DNA of 7,673 bases from Pedobacter sp. (GTDB lineage Bacteria > Bacteroidota > Bacteroidia > Sphingobacteriales > Sphingobacteriaceae), in contig SEDG01000488.1 in NCBI GenBank assembly GCA_004295885.1, positions 1 to 7,673 on the forward strand, in the 5' to 3' direction. A model generated the notes under the pieces. That model was not told where the DNA came from, did not search any database, and saw nothing but the letters and a program-made list of their open reading frames with translations. The stretch's first letter is position 1. Every line of letters begins with the position of its first letter. Below are positions 1 through 5,358 of the stretch, piece by piece. The position numbers and the translations under genes were made by a program.

Positions 1-2
1 TA

Positions 3-272
3 ACGCAAGATGAAGATTTCTGGAAAGGTTGCCAGAGCTGTGTGAACTTCGAAATTTTAAAAATGAAGGATCGCAAAAACTGTATGTGTACAGCCATGCT
101 TTATGATCCGGCAGAAAAGAAACACGAAGCAGCCAAGATTTTTGCAGAAGAATTACAGAAAAAGCCTGGTTTATATGAGCGTTTCATGCGCATAAAATCG
201 GCATTGGTTATCAAGCCAAAATCTGGATTAAAATCCATTTTCTTATTGTTTACCCTTTTATTTAATAAATAG
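3..272 (+). CDS. GNAT-family N-acetyltransferase, C-terminal part (5' end outside window)
   Basis: Only the last 89 residues are present; the frame is open from base 3, so the start lies upstream. I recognise the tail of the GNAT acyltransferase that precedes argG in many Bacteroidota arginine clusters, where it is a candidate for the first step (acylation of glutamate). That role is inference from context. The visible stretch begins with an F-W-K-G-C-Q-S-C segment and has four cysteines at residues 10, 13, 27 and 29 (C-x2-C-x13-C-x-C). This spacing suggests a metal-binding knuckle or a redox-sensitive site after the acetyl-CoA fold. A basic, amphipathic stretch follows. The last ten or so residues are strongly hydrophobic (Ile/Leu/Phe-rich) before Asn-Lys-stop, which is odd for a soluble enzyme end. 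The stop is 5 bases before the argG ATG, so the two genes are almost certainly co-transcribed. The family call is fairly safe; the substrate is unknown. Confidence 0.75.
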   Translation, partial: TQDEDFWKGCQSCVNFEILKMKDRKNCMCTAMLYDPAEKKHEAAKIFAEELQKKPGLYERFMRIKSALVIKPKSGLKSIFLLFTLLFNK

Positions 273-277
273 AATTG

Positions 278-1474
278 ATGAAGAAAAAAGTTGTTTTAGC
301 GTTTAGCGGAGGATTAGACACCTCATTTTGCTGCATTCATTTGGCAGAAGATCGTAATTTAGAAGTTCATTCAGTTATTGTTAATACTGGCGGATTTTCT
401 AATGAAGAATTGCAAGAAATTGAAAAACGTGCTTATGCCTTGGGCGTGGCATCTCACGCTGTGGTAGACGAAACAGAAAGTTATTACGACGGTTGCATCA
501 AATATTTGATATTCGGAAATGTATTAAAAAATGCAACCTACCCGCTTTCTGTAAGTGCAGAACGCGTTAGTCAGGCAACGGCTATTGCTAATTATGTTAA
601 AAAAATTGGTGCAGATTACGTAGCTCATGGAAGTACTGGAGCCGGTAACGACCAAGTTCGTTTTGATATGATTTTCAATATTCTTATCCCTGAAGTAGAA
701 ATCATTACACCAATTAGAGATTTAAAATTATCCCGCGAAGCGGAAATAGAATATTTAGCCAAACATGGTGTTGAGTATAGCGCAGAAAAAGCTAGATATT
801 CAATAAACAAAGGCTTATGGGGAACATCTGTAGGAGGAAAGGAAACTTTAACTTCTAACGAAACTTTACCAGAAAGTGCTTGGCCAACTCAAGTTTCAGA
901 AACCGAAGCTAAAAGAATTGAACTAACTTTTGATAAAGGTGAATTGGTTGCTATAGATGGAGAGAAATTACATCCTGTAGCAGCTATCCAAAAATTACAA
1001 GCAATTGCTCAACCTTTCGGTATTGGTAGAGATATTCATGTTGGCGATACGATTATAGGTATAAAAGGTCGTGTTGGTTTTGAAGCTGCGGCTCCAATCA
1101 TCATTATCAAAGCACACCATACTTTAGAAAAACACACGTTAACCAAATGGCAATTAAGTTGGAAAGAACAGTTGTCATCGTTCTACGGAAACTGGTTACA
1201 CGAAGGTCAATTTCACGACCCAATTATGCGGAATATCGAAGCCTTTTTAACCGATACCCAGAAAATGGTAAGCGGTAAAGTTTTTGTAGAATTGTTGCCT
1301 TATCGTTTCCAAATTATCGGAATAGAATCTAACCACGATCTAATGAGCAATAAATTTGGCAGTTACGGAGAAATGAATAATGCTTGGAGTGGAGATGATG
1401 TTAAAGGTTTCTCTAAAATTTTCGGTAACCAAGTAATGATTTGGCATAAAGTTAACGGAGAGGCAGAGGGCTAA
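278..1474 (+). CDS. argG: Argininosuccinate synthase
   Basis: Cytosolic ATP-dependent ligase that joins citrulline and aspartate to give argininosuccinate, the penultimate step to arginine. The 398-residue length is normal for the family. The N-terminal ATP-binding loop A-F-S-G-G-L-D-T-S lies at residues 8-16, the citrulline/aspartate-binding G-S-T-G-A-G-N-D-Q-V-R-F segment at about 118-129, and the Y-S-I-N-x-x-L-W-G motif at about 174-182. No gap or stop is visible, so this gene looks intact, unlike several neighbours. I chose the ATG at 278; a TTG one codon earlier (275) is in frame but has no support. It follows the GNAT stop by 5 bases with no Shine-Dalgarno, as is usual in Bacteroidota. 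It is the first complete gene of the arginine set here, and its product is the substrate of ArgH at the far end of the window. Confidence 0.97.
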   Translation: MKKKVVLAFSGGLDTSFCCIHLAEDRNLEVHSVIVNTGGFSNEELQEIEKRAYALGVASHAVVDETESYYDGCIKYLIFGNVLKNATYPLSVSAERVSQATAIANYVKKIGADYVAHGSTGAGNDQVRFDMIFNILIPEVEIITPIRDLKLSREAEIEYLAKHGVEYSAEKARYSINKGLWGTSVGGKETLTSNETLPESAWPTQVSETEAKRIELTFDKGELVAIDGEKLHPVAAIQKLQAIAQPFGIGRDIHVGDTIIGIKGRVGFEAAAPIIIIKAHHTLEKHTLTKWQLSWKEQLSSFYGNWLHEGQFHDPIMRNIEAFLTDTQKMVSGKVFVELLPYRFQIIGIESNHDLMSNKFGSYGEMNNAWSGDDVKGFSKIFGNQVMIWHKVNGEAEG

Positions 1475-1485
1475 AAGACTACAGG

Positions 1486-1530
1486 GGAAAGCTTTCCTTC
1501 CACGTTGTCATCCTGAGCTTGTCGAAGGAC
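1486..1530. repeat. argG-cupin spacer: short palindrome plus dispersed GTCATCCTGAGC-type repeat
   Basis: The 71-base spacer holds a perfect 12-base palindrome GGAAAGCTTTCC (1486-1497). A 24-base stretch at 1507-1530 starts GTCATCCTGAGC and ends CGAAGGAC. I recall this string as a very common dispersed intergenic sequence in Bacteroidota, especially Pedobacter-like genomes. Its ends (GTC/GAC) are complementary, and CTT/AAG can pair in its second half. No T-run follows the palindrome, so it is not a convincing terminator. Only one copy lies in this window, so the dispersed nature is from memory. Confidence 0.6.
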
Positions 1531-1545
1531 ATTAGATAAAATACT

Positions 1546-1893
1546 ATGAAAATCCTTTCAAAAGATAATTGTTTAAGCCATTATAAATGGGGTGATAACT
1601 GTGATGGCTGGAATTTTGTAAGTAGTGCTGATGCAGCAATTAAACAAGAATTGATGCCAGCTCAAACTGCTGAAAAATTGCATTTTCACACTTACGCAGA
1701 GCAGTTTTTCTATATTTTGAAAGGCCAGGCAACATTTTTAATCGACGGAGAAACGATTTTGATTGATGCAAATAAAGGCTTGCAAATAAAAGCAGGCAAT
1801 AAGCATAAAATCTCGAATGAAACAAATCAGGATTTAGAATTTATACTTTTCTCTTATCCATCAACCCAAAATGATAGAACAGATTGTGAATAG
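1546..1893 (+). CDS. Small single-domain cupin protein
   Basis: A 115-residue protein with one conserved beta-barrel (cupin_2 type). Motif 1 has H46-x-H48-x3-E52 followed by G60. Motif 2 has G78, then A-G at 83-84, H87 and N91. The usual proline of motif 2 is alanine here. H46, H48, E52 and H87 would form a complete 3-His/1-Glu metal site. The N-terminus carries a W-G-D-N-C-D-G-W segment (residues 15-22) that I associate with a subfamily of small cupins of unknown substrate. It sits between argG and argC, and its last 23 bases overlap the argC start in another frame, so translation of the two is probably coupled. That placement suggests a role tied to arginine metabolism, but the sequence does not show a reaction; it could be a small-molecule sensor, an isomerase or a dioxygenase. 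ATG 1546 is the only sensible start. Confidence 0.85.
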   Translation: MKILSKDNCLSHYKWGDNCDGWNFVSSADAAIKQELMPAQTAEKLHFHTYAEQFFYILKGQATFLIDGETILIDANKGLQIKAGNKHKISNETNQDLEFILFSYPSTQNDRTDCE

Positions 1894-2602
1894 TAAAAAA
1901 ATAAAAGCCGGAATTATTGGTGGTGCAGGTTATACTGGCGGCGAAATGCTACGTATTCTGGTTAATCACCCAAATGTGGAAATTGCTTTTGTAAACAGCA
2001 CAAGCAACGCTGGGAATTTAATTTCCGATGTGCACACCGATTTAATTGGTGATACCGATTTAAAATTTACAAGCGATATTCCTCAAGATATCGATGTATT
2101 GTTTTTATGTGTAGGCCACGGAGATGCAAAGAAATTTTTAGCAGTAAATCCTATTAATGAAAACATTAAGATAATAGATTTATCACAAGATTTTAGGTTA
2201 ATTGCGAATGCTAAATTAGAAAATCGTGATTTCGTTTATGGACTTCCAGAATTAAATCGTGATGCGATAAAGAATGCAAAAAACATTGCAAATCCAGGTT
2301 GTTTCGCAACTTGTATTCAGTTAGGTTTAGATTTGTCTTTAGAGGAAGCTCAGAACATTTACGAAGATTATTATAGTGCACATCCGTTTACCCACGTAAG
2401 TCGGAAAAACATAGATTTAAAACAGGTTGTAAATACCAACAAAGCATTGGTTCATATCGAAAAACACGGTAATAAACTATTTATCATCAGTGCAATCGAC
2501 AACCTATTGAAAGGCGCAAGCGGACAAGCCGTTCAGAATATGAATTTAATGTTTGGCTTGGAAGAAAATAGCGGTTTGCGCTTAAAGGCTGCAAACTTTT
2601 AA
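1871..2602 (+). CDS. argC: N-acyl-gamma-glutamyl-phosphate reductase with internal in-frame deletion
   Basis: NADPH-dependent reductase that converts N-acylglutamyl phosphate to the semialdehyde (third step of the pathway). The Rossmann nucleotide-binding loop G-I-I-G-G-A-G-Y-T-G-G is at residues 14-24, the D-L-S-Q-D-F-R segment at 103-109, the Y-G-L-P-E-L motif at 123-128, and the catalytic cysteine is C144 in N-P-G-C-F-A-T. The C-terminal K-H-G-N-K-L and D-N-L-L-K-G-A-S-G-Q-A motifs (about 198-219) are present. The protein is 243 residues; the family is usually about 315-345. About 80 residues expected between L153 and D154 (bases 2329/2330) are missing. That block normally carries the glycine-rich G-x-S/T-G-A-G loop and the catalytic histidine, so the enzyme as written should be inactive. 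The ATG at 1871 overlaps the cupin gene by 23 bases; a GTG at 1886 is a weaker alternative. The frame is uninterrupted, so this is a clean in-frame loss and not a decayed gene. Confidence 0.92.
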   Translation: MIEQIVNSKKIKAGIIGGAGYTGGEMLRILVNHPNVEIAFVNSTSNAGNLISDVHTDLIGDTDLKFTSDIPQDIDVLFLCVGHGDAKKFLAVNPINENIKIIDLSQDFRLIANAKLENRDFVYGLPELNRDAIKNAKNIANPGCFATCIQLGLDLSLEEAQNIYEDYYSAHPFTHVSRKNIDLKQVVNTNKALVHIEKHGNKLFIISAIDNLLKGASGQAVQNMNLMFGLEENSGLRLKAANF

Positions 2603-2610
2603 ACACCACC

Positions 2611-2670
2611 TCATGCTGAGGCACGAAGCATCTGAAACCCATGAAACAGATTCTTCGTTCCTCAGAATGA
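2611..2670. repeat. Long imperfect inverted repeat (REP-like hairpin) between argC and argD
   Basis: The left arm 2611-2634 (starts TCATGCTGAGG, ends ATCTG) pairs with the right arm 2647-2670 (starts CAGATTCTTCG, ends CAGAATGA) over 21 of 24 positions, around a 12-base loop. The three mismatches are spaced exactly 7 positions apart (5, 12 and 19 of the arm). I recall both arm sequences as frequent dispersed intergenic elements in Pedobacter-like genomes. No T-tract follows on the + strand, so it is not a classical terminator. It could stabilise the upstream message end or attenuate readthrough into argD, which starts 15 bases later. Confidence 0.85.
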
Positions 2671-2685
2671 CAAAAACACAAAAAA

Positions 2686-3714
2686 ATGAATTTATTCGAC
2701 GTTTACCCTCTTAACGATATAGAAATTACAAAAGCATCAGGCAGCAATGTTTGGGATGCTAATGAACAAAAATACTTAGATTTATATGGCGGTCATGCTG
2801 TAATATCAATCGGTCATACAAACCCACATTATGTAACTCGTTTAACAGACCAATTAAACAAAGTTGGCTTTTATTCTAACTCAGTTAAAATTCCTTTGCA
2901 AGTTCAACTGGCAGAGAAATTAGGCAAAGTTTCTGGTAAAAAGGACTTCCAATTGTTTTTATGCAACTCTGGTGCCGAAGCAAATGAAAATGCTTTAAAA
3001 CTAGCATCGTTTTACAATGGAAGAAAAAAGGTAATTGCTTTTTCTGGTGCATTCCACGGACGTACATCTTTGGCCGTAGCGGTTACTGATAATCCGAAAA
3101 TTGTTGCACCAGTTAACCAAACTGAAAACGTAATCTTTTTGCCGTTTAATAATGAAGTAGCCTTAGAAGAAACATTTAAAGCGCAAGGCGATGAAATTTG
3201 TGCTGTAATTATTGAAGGCATTCAAGGAGTAGGTGGAATTAAGGAAGCTTCGAAAAGTTTCTTGCAAAAAATCCGTTCACTTTGTGATGAATATAATGCA
3301 GTTTACATTGCAGATAGTGTGCAGTGTGGGTATGGCAGAACTGGCTTATTCTATTCTCACGATTACGCTGGTGTAGAAGCTGATGTTTATACAATGGCAA
3401 AGGGAATGGGTAACGGATTTCCTGTTGCAGGAATTTCAATTGCACCTAAATTTAAACCTTGGCACGGTGAATTAGGCACAACCTTCGGTGGAAATCACCT
3501 AGCCTGTGCTGCTGCATTGGCAGTTTTAGAAGTGATGGAAGAAGATAGTTTAATGCAAAACGCAGAAGAAATTGGCAGTTATTTAATTGAAGAATTGAAT
3601 AAATTTGAGCAAGTAAAAGAAGTTAGAGGTCGTGGTTTAATGATTGGTATCGAATTACCAGAAGAAAGGCAAATCCTTATGCACACCAAGATTTGGGTAA
3701 AAACAAAACCTTAG
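2686..3714 (+). CDS. argD: N-acylornithine aminotransferase, C-terminus lost by deletion into argF'
   Basis: PLP-dependent class III aminotransferase that converts N-acylglutamate semialdehyde to N-acylornithine, with glutamate as amino donor. N-S-G-A-E-A-N is at residues 94-100 (PLP phosphate contact), F-H-G-R-T at 123-127, and A-K-G with the PLP lysine K239 at 238-240. T-T-F-G-G-N is at 265-270. The usual D-E-V-Q is D210-S-V-Q here, with the PLP-N1 aspartate kept. Recognisable ArgD sequence stops at about E327 (L-P-E-E, base 3666). The last 15 or so codons are argF' sequence read in the wrong frame, ending at an accidental TAG. The family is about 375-400 residues, so roughly 50-60 residues are gone. 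The lost part includes the small C-terminal subdomain with the Arg-x-L-P substrate-carboxylate motif. There is no room downstream to encode it in any frame, so this is a deletion and not a frameshift. ATG 2686 is 15 bases after the hairpin. Confidence 0.92.
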   Translation: MNLFDVYPLNDIEITKASGSNVWDANEQKYLDLYGGHAVISIGHTNPHYVTRLTDQLNKVGFYSNSVKIPLQVQLAEKLGKVSGKKDFQLFLCNSGAEANENALKLASFYNGRKKVIAFSGAFHGRTSLAVAVTDNPKIVAPVNQTENVIFLPFNNEVALEETFKAQGDEICAVIIEGIQGVGGIKEASKSFLQKIRSLCDEYNAVYIADSVQCGYGRTGLFYSHDYAGVEADVYTMAKGMGNGFPVAGISIAPKFKPWHGELGTTFGGNHLACAAALAVLEVMEEDSLMQNAEEIGSYLIEELNKFEQVKEVRGRGLMIGIELPEERQILMHTKIWVKTKP

Positions 3715-4574
3715 GGTTAGTTTTTATGAATCCTAGTTTACGCACTCGGTTGAGCACTCAAAAAGCTGCTTTAAACTTGGGTATGAATGTGATGGTGATG
3801 AACTTGGACAAAGAAGGCTGGGCATTAGAAACTCAAGATGGTGTGGTAATGAATGGTTCTACTGTTGAACACATTCGTGAAGCAGCTGCTGTAATGGGTC
3901 AATATTGCGATATTTTAGGCTTACGTTCTTTTCCAAAATTGAATAATAGAGAAGAGGATTATAGCGAAGACTTCTTCAATAAGTTTGTGAAATATTGCGC
4001 CATTCCTGTGGTAAGCTTAGAAAGTGCAACTCGTCACCCTTTGCAAAGTTTTGCAGATATCATTACCATTCACGAAACTTGGAATCCACTAAGAGTTGGT
4101 GCTAATGCTAAACCAAAAGTTGTTTTGGCTTGGGCCCCACACGTAAAGGCCTTACCACAAGCGGTTCCAAATTCATTTGCAGAATGGATGTGTAAAGCGC
4201 AAGCAGAAGGAATGATAGATTTTACCATCGCACAACCAGAAGGTTATGAACTTGCGGAAGATTTTACACCAGGTGCAAAAATTGAATATAACTTAGAAGA
4301 AGCTTTAGCAGGCGCTGATTATGTGTATGTTAAAAACTGGAGCAGCTACAAGGAATATGGAAAGGTTTTAACTTATCCAGATGGCTGGATGATGAATAAC
4401 GATAAACTGAAATTTACAAATGATGCAAAAGTGATGCATTGTCTACCTGTTCGTCGTGATTTAGAATTATCATCCGAGATATTGGATGGACCAAATTCGT
4501 TAGTTATTCACGAAGCCGGTAACAGACTTTGGTCGGCGCAAGCGGTGCTGAAAGCGATGTTGGAGGAATTGTAA
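3693..4574 (+). CDS. argF': N-acylornithine (predicted N-succinylornithine) carbamoyltransferase, N-terminus lost
   Basis: Transfers the carbamoyl group from carbamoyl phosphate to N-acylornithine, giving N-acylcitrulline. The S-L-R-T-R carbamoyl-phosphate motif is at residues 15-19 counted from TTG 3693, R-H-P-L-Q at 114-118, and H-C-L-P-V-R-R at 249-255. The sequence aligns closely with Bacteroides fragilis SOTCase as I remember it, not with ordinary ornithine transcarbamylase. The residue matching Pro90 of that enzyme and Glu92 of the Xanthomonas acetylornithine enzyme is Val (bases 3864-3866). Published swaps at that site (P, S, A or V for Glu) give succinylornithine specificity, so succinylornithine is my predicted substrate. 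Authentic family sequence reads in this frame from about 3669 (A-N-P-Y-A-H-Q-D-L-G), upstream of the TTG. About 20-25 N-terminal residues, the real start and the argD-argF' spacer are missing. TTG 3693 is only the first possible start codon in what is left; it lies 21 bases inside the out-of-frame argD tail. Confidence 0.9.
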   Translation: MGKNKTLGLVFMNPSLRTRLSTQKAALNLGMNVMVMNLDKEGWALETQDGVVMNGSTVEHIREAAAVMGQYCDILGLRSFPKLNNREEDYSEDFFNKFVKYCAIPVVSLESATRHPLQSFADIITIHETWNPLRVGANAKPKVVLAWAPHVKALPQAVPNSFAEWMCKAQAEGMIDFTIAQPEGYELAEDFTPGAKIEYNLEEALAGADYVYVKNWSSYKEYGKVLTYPDGWMMNNDKLKFTNDAKVMHCLPVRRDLELSSEILDGPNSLVIHEAGNRLWSAQAVLKAMLEEL

Positions 4575-4577
4575 AAT

Positions 4578-4654
4578 TAGTTACGTGTTTTGAGTTGAAG
4601 GTTACAGGTTTGGGCGCCTAGACTTGCAACTCGTAACTCGCAACCCATAACTCA
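4578..4654. repeat. Inverted pair of 7-nt-period arrays between argF' and argB
   Basis: From 4578 to 4612 there are five heptamers with GTT fixed at positions 3-5 (for example GAGTTGA and AGGTTAC). From 4626 to 4653 there are four heptamers which on the minus strand have the same phase and near-identical wording (for example GAGTTGC and GAGTTAC). The two arrays therefore face each other around a GGCGCC palindrome at 4613-4618. The element fills almost the whole 83-base spacer and ends 4-5 bases before the argB ATG. On RNA the arms could pair partly. I do not know a named element with this design. Confidence 0.8.
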
Positions 4655-4657
4655 TAT

Positions 4658-5299
4658 ATGAAACAACTAACCATTATAAAAATAGGCGGAAACGTAATTG
4701 ATAATTCTGAGAATTTGCATCAATTTTTGTTAGATTTTACAGCTTTACCTGGAGATAAAATTCTAGTTCACGGTGGTGGAAAAATTGCAACTGAGCTTGG
4801 CGAAAGTTTAGGTATCGAAGCCAAAATGGTTGACGGAAGACGAGTTACCGATATCGAAACTTTACGTATTGTAACAATGGTTTATGCTGGGCTGATTAAC
4901 AAAAATATGGTGGCGCAATTGCAAGCAAAAGGGAATAATGCAATTGGATTGACAGGTGCTGATGGAAATATCATCAAAGCCAAAAAACGTCCTGTAAAAG
5001 AGATAGATTATGGTTTTGTTGGCGACTTGGATGAAAATTCTATTTCTTCAACTACATTAGATAACTTATTGAAAGCCGGTTTAACACCAGTTTTGTGTGC
5101 AATTACACACGATGGCGATACGCAATTATTAAACACAAATGCAGATACAATTGCATCTGCTGTGGCGGTTGCAATGTCATCATTATATGAAACGCGATTG
5201 GTATATTGCTTTGAGAAAAAAGGAGTACTGAAAGATGTTAACGATGATACAACTGTTGTTCGAGAAATTAAATCGACTGGCCATAAACTGTTCTACTAA
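4658..5299 (+). CDS. argB: N-acylglutamate kinase, C-terminal segment missing
   Basis: Amino-acid kinase family enzyme that phosphorylates N-acetyl- (or here perhaps N-succinyl-) glutamate, normally the arginine-feedback-controlled step. The N-terminal I-K-I-G-G-N has ATP-contacting K8. H-G-G-G is at 38-41 (substrate loop), D-G-R-R-V-T at 59-64, G-L-T-G-A-D-G at 97-103, and L-L-N-T-N-A-D at 157-163 with the catalytic-site aspartate D163. The protein reads as family sequence to about I204 (V-V-R-E-I, base 5269). It then has nine unrelated residues (K-S-T-G-H-K-L-F-Y) and stops at 213. The family is usually 255-300 residues. The missing end normally contains the G-M-x-P-K-L segment, whose lysine contacts the ATP phosphates. 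Only 56 bases separate the stop from proC, too few to hold the lost 50 or so residues in another frame, so DNA is absent. I see no extra N-terminal helix of the kind found in hexameric, arginine-inhibited forms. Confidence 0.92.
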   Translation: MKQLTIIKIGGNVIDNSENLHQFLLDFTALPGDKILVHGGGKIATELGESLGIEAKMVDGRRVTDIETLRIVTMVYAGLINKNMVAQLQAKGNNAIGLTGADGNIIKAKKRPVKEIDYGFVGDLDENSISSTTLDNLLKAGLTPVLCAITHDGDTQLLNTNADTIASAVAVAMSSLYETRLVYCFEKKGVLKDVNDDTTVVREIKSTGHKLFY

Positions 5300-5322
5300 C
5301 TGGCTTTTCTAATAAAAAATAA

Positions 5323-5358
5323 AATCGGTGAAATCACATTAATCTGTGTAATCAAATG
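5323..5358. repeat. 9-nt-period repeat running into the proC start codon
   Basis: Four consecutive nonamers each begin with AATC (5323, 5332, 5341, 5350). They also form two 18-base units whose first 14 bases agree at 12 positions (AATCGGTGAAATCA against AATCTGTGTAATCA). The last nonamer, AATCAAATG, includes the proC ATG. Strings of this AATCTGTGTAATCA type are familiar to me as dispersed spacer sequences in Bacteroidota. Confidence 0.75.

Noticed and set aside
275..277. TTG as argG start
   Set aside because: The ATG one codon later at 278 gives the standard ArgG N-terminus; TTG adds only one residue.
625..810. Minus-strand open frame inside argG, with similar ones at 1640-1825, 2885-3067, 3012-3221, 3239-3445, 5475-5720, 6990-7175 and 7377-7565
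   Set aside because: All but the one at 6990-7175 lie antisense within well-supported genes, and that one spans the repeat-filled argE-argH spacer into argH. None has recognisable motifs.
2611..2670. Intrinsic transcription terminator between argC and argD
   Set aside because: The stem is long but is followed by an A-rich and not a T-rich stretch on the + strand, and the operon continues.
2487..2681. Minus-strand open frame of 64 codons across the argC end and the spacer
   Set aside because: It is the antisense reading of argC plus the inverted repeat; such readings recur wherever this dispersed element occurs and show no protein family.
3660..3720. Simple frameshift or programmed frameshift joining argD and argF'
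   Set aside because: Both the ArgD tail and the ArgF' head are absent in all frames, so a frameshift cannot restore either protein.
3693..4574. Ordinary ornithine carbamoyltransferase (ArgF)
   Set aside because: Sequence features match the N-acylornithine carbamoyltransferase group of Bacteroides and Xanthomonas, and the cluster has the matching deacylase placement.
4578..4654. CRISPR-like array
   Set aside because: The units are 7 bases, contiguous and degenerate, with no spacers; no cas genes are nearby.
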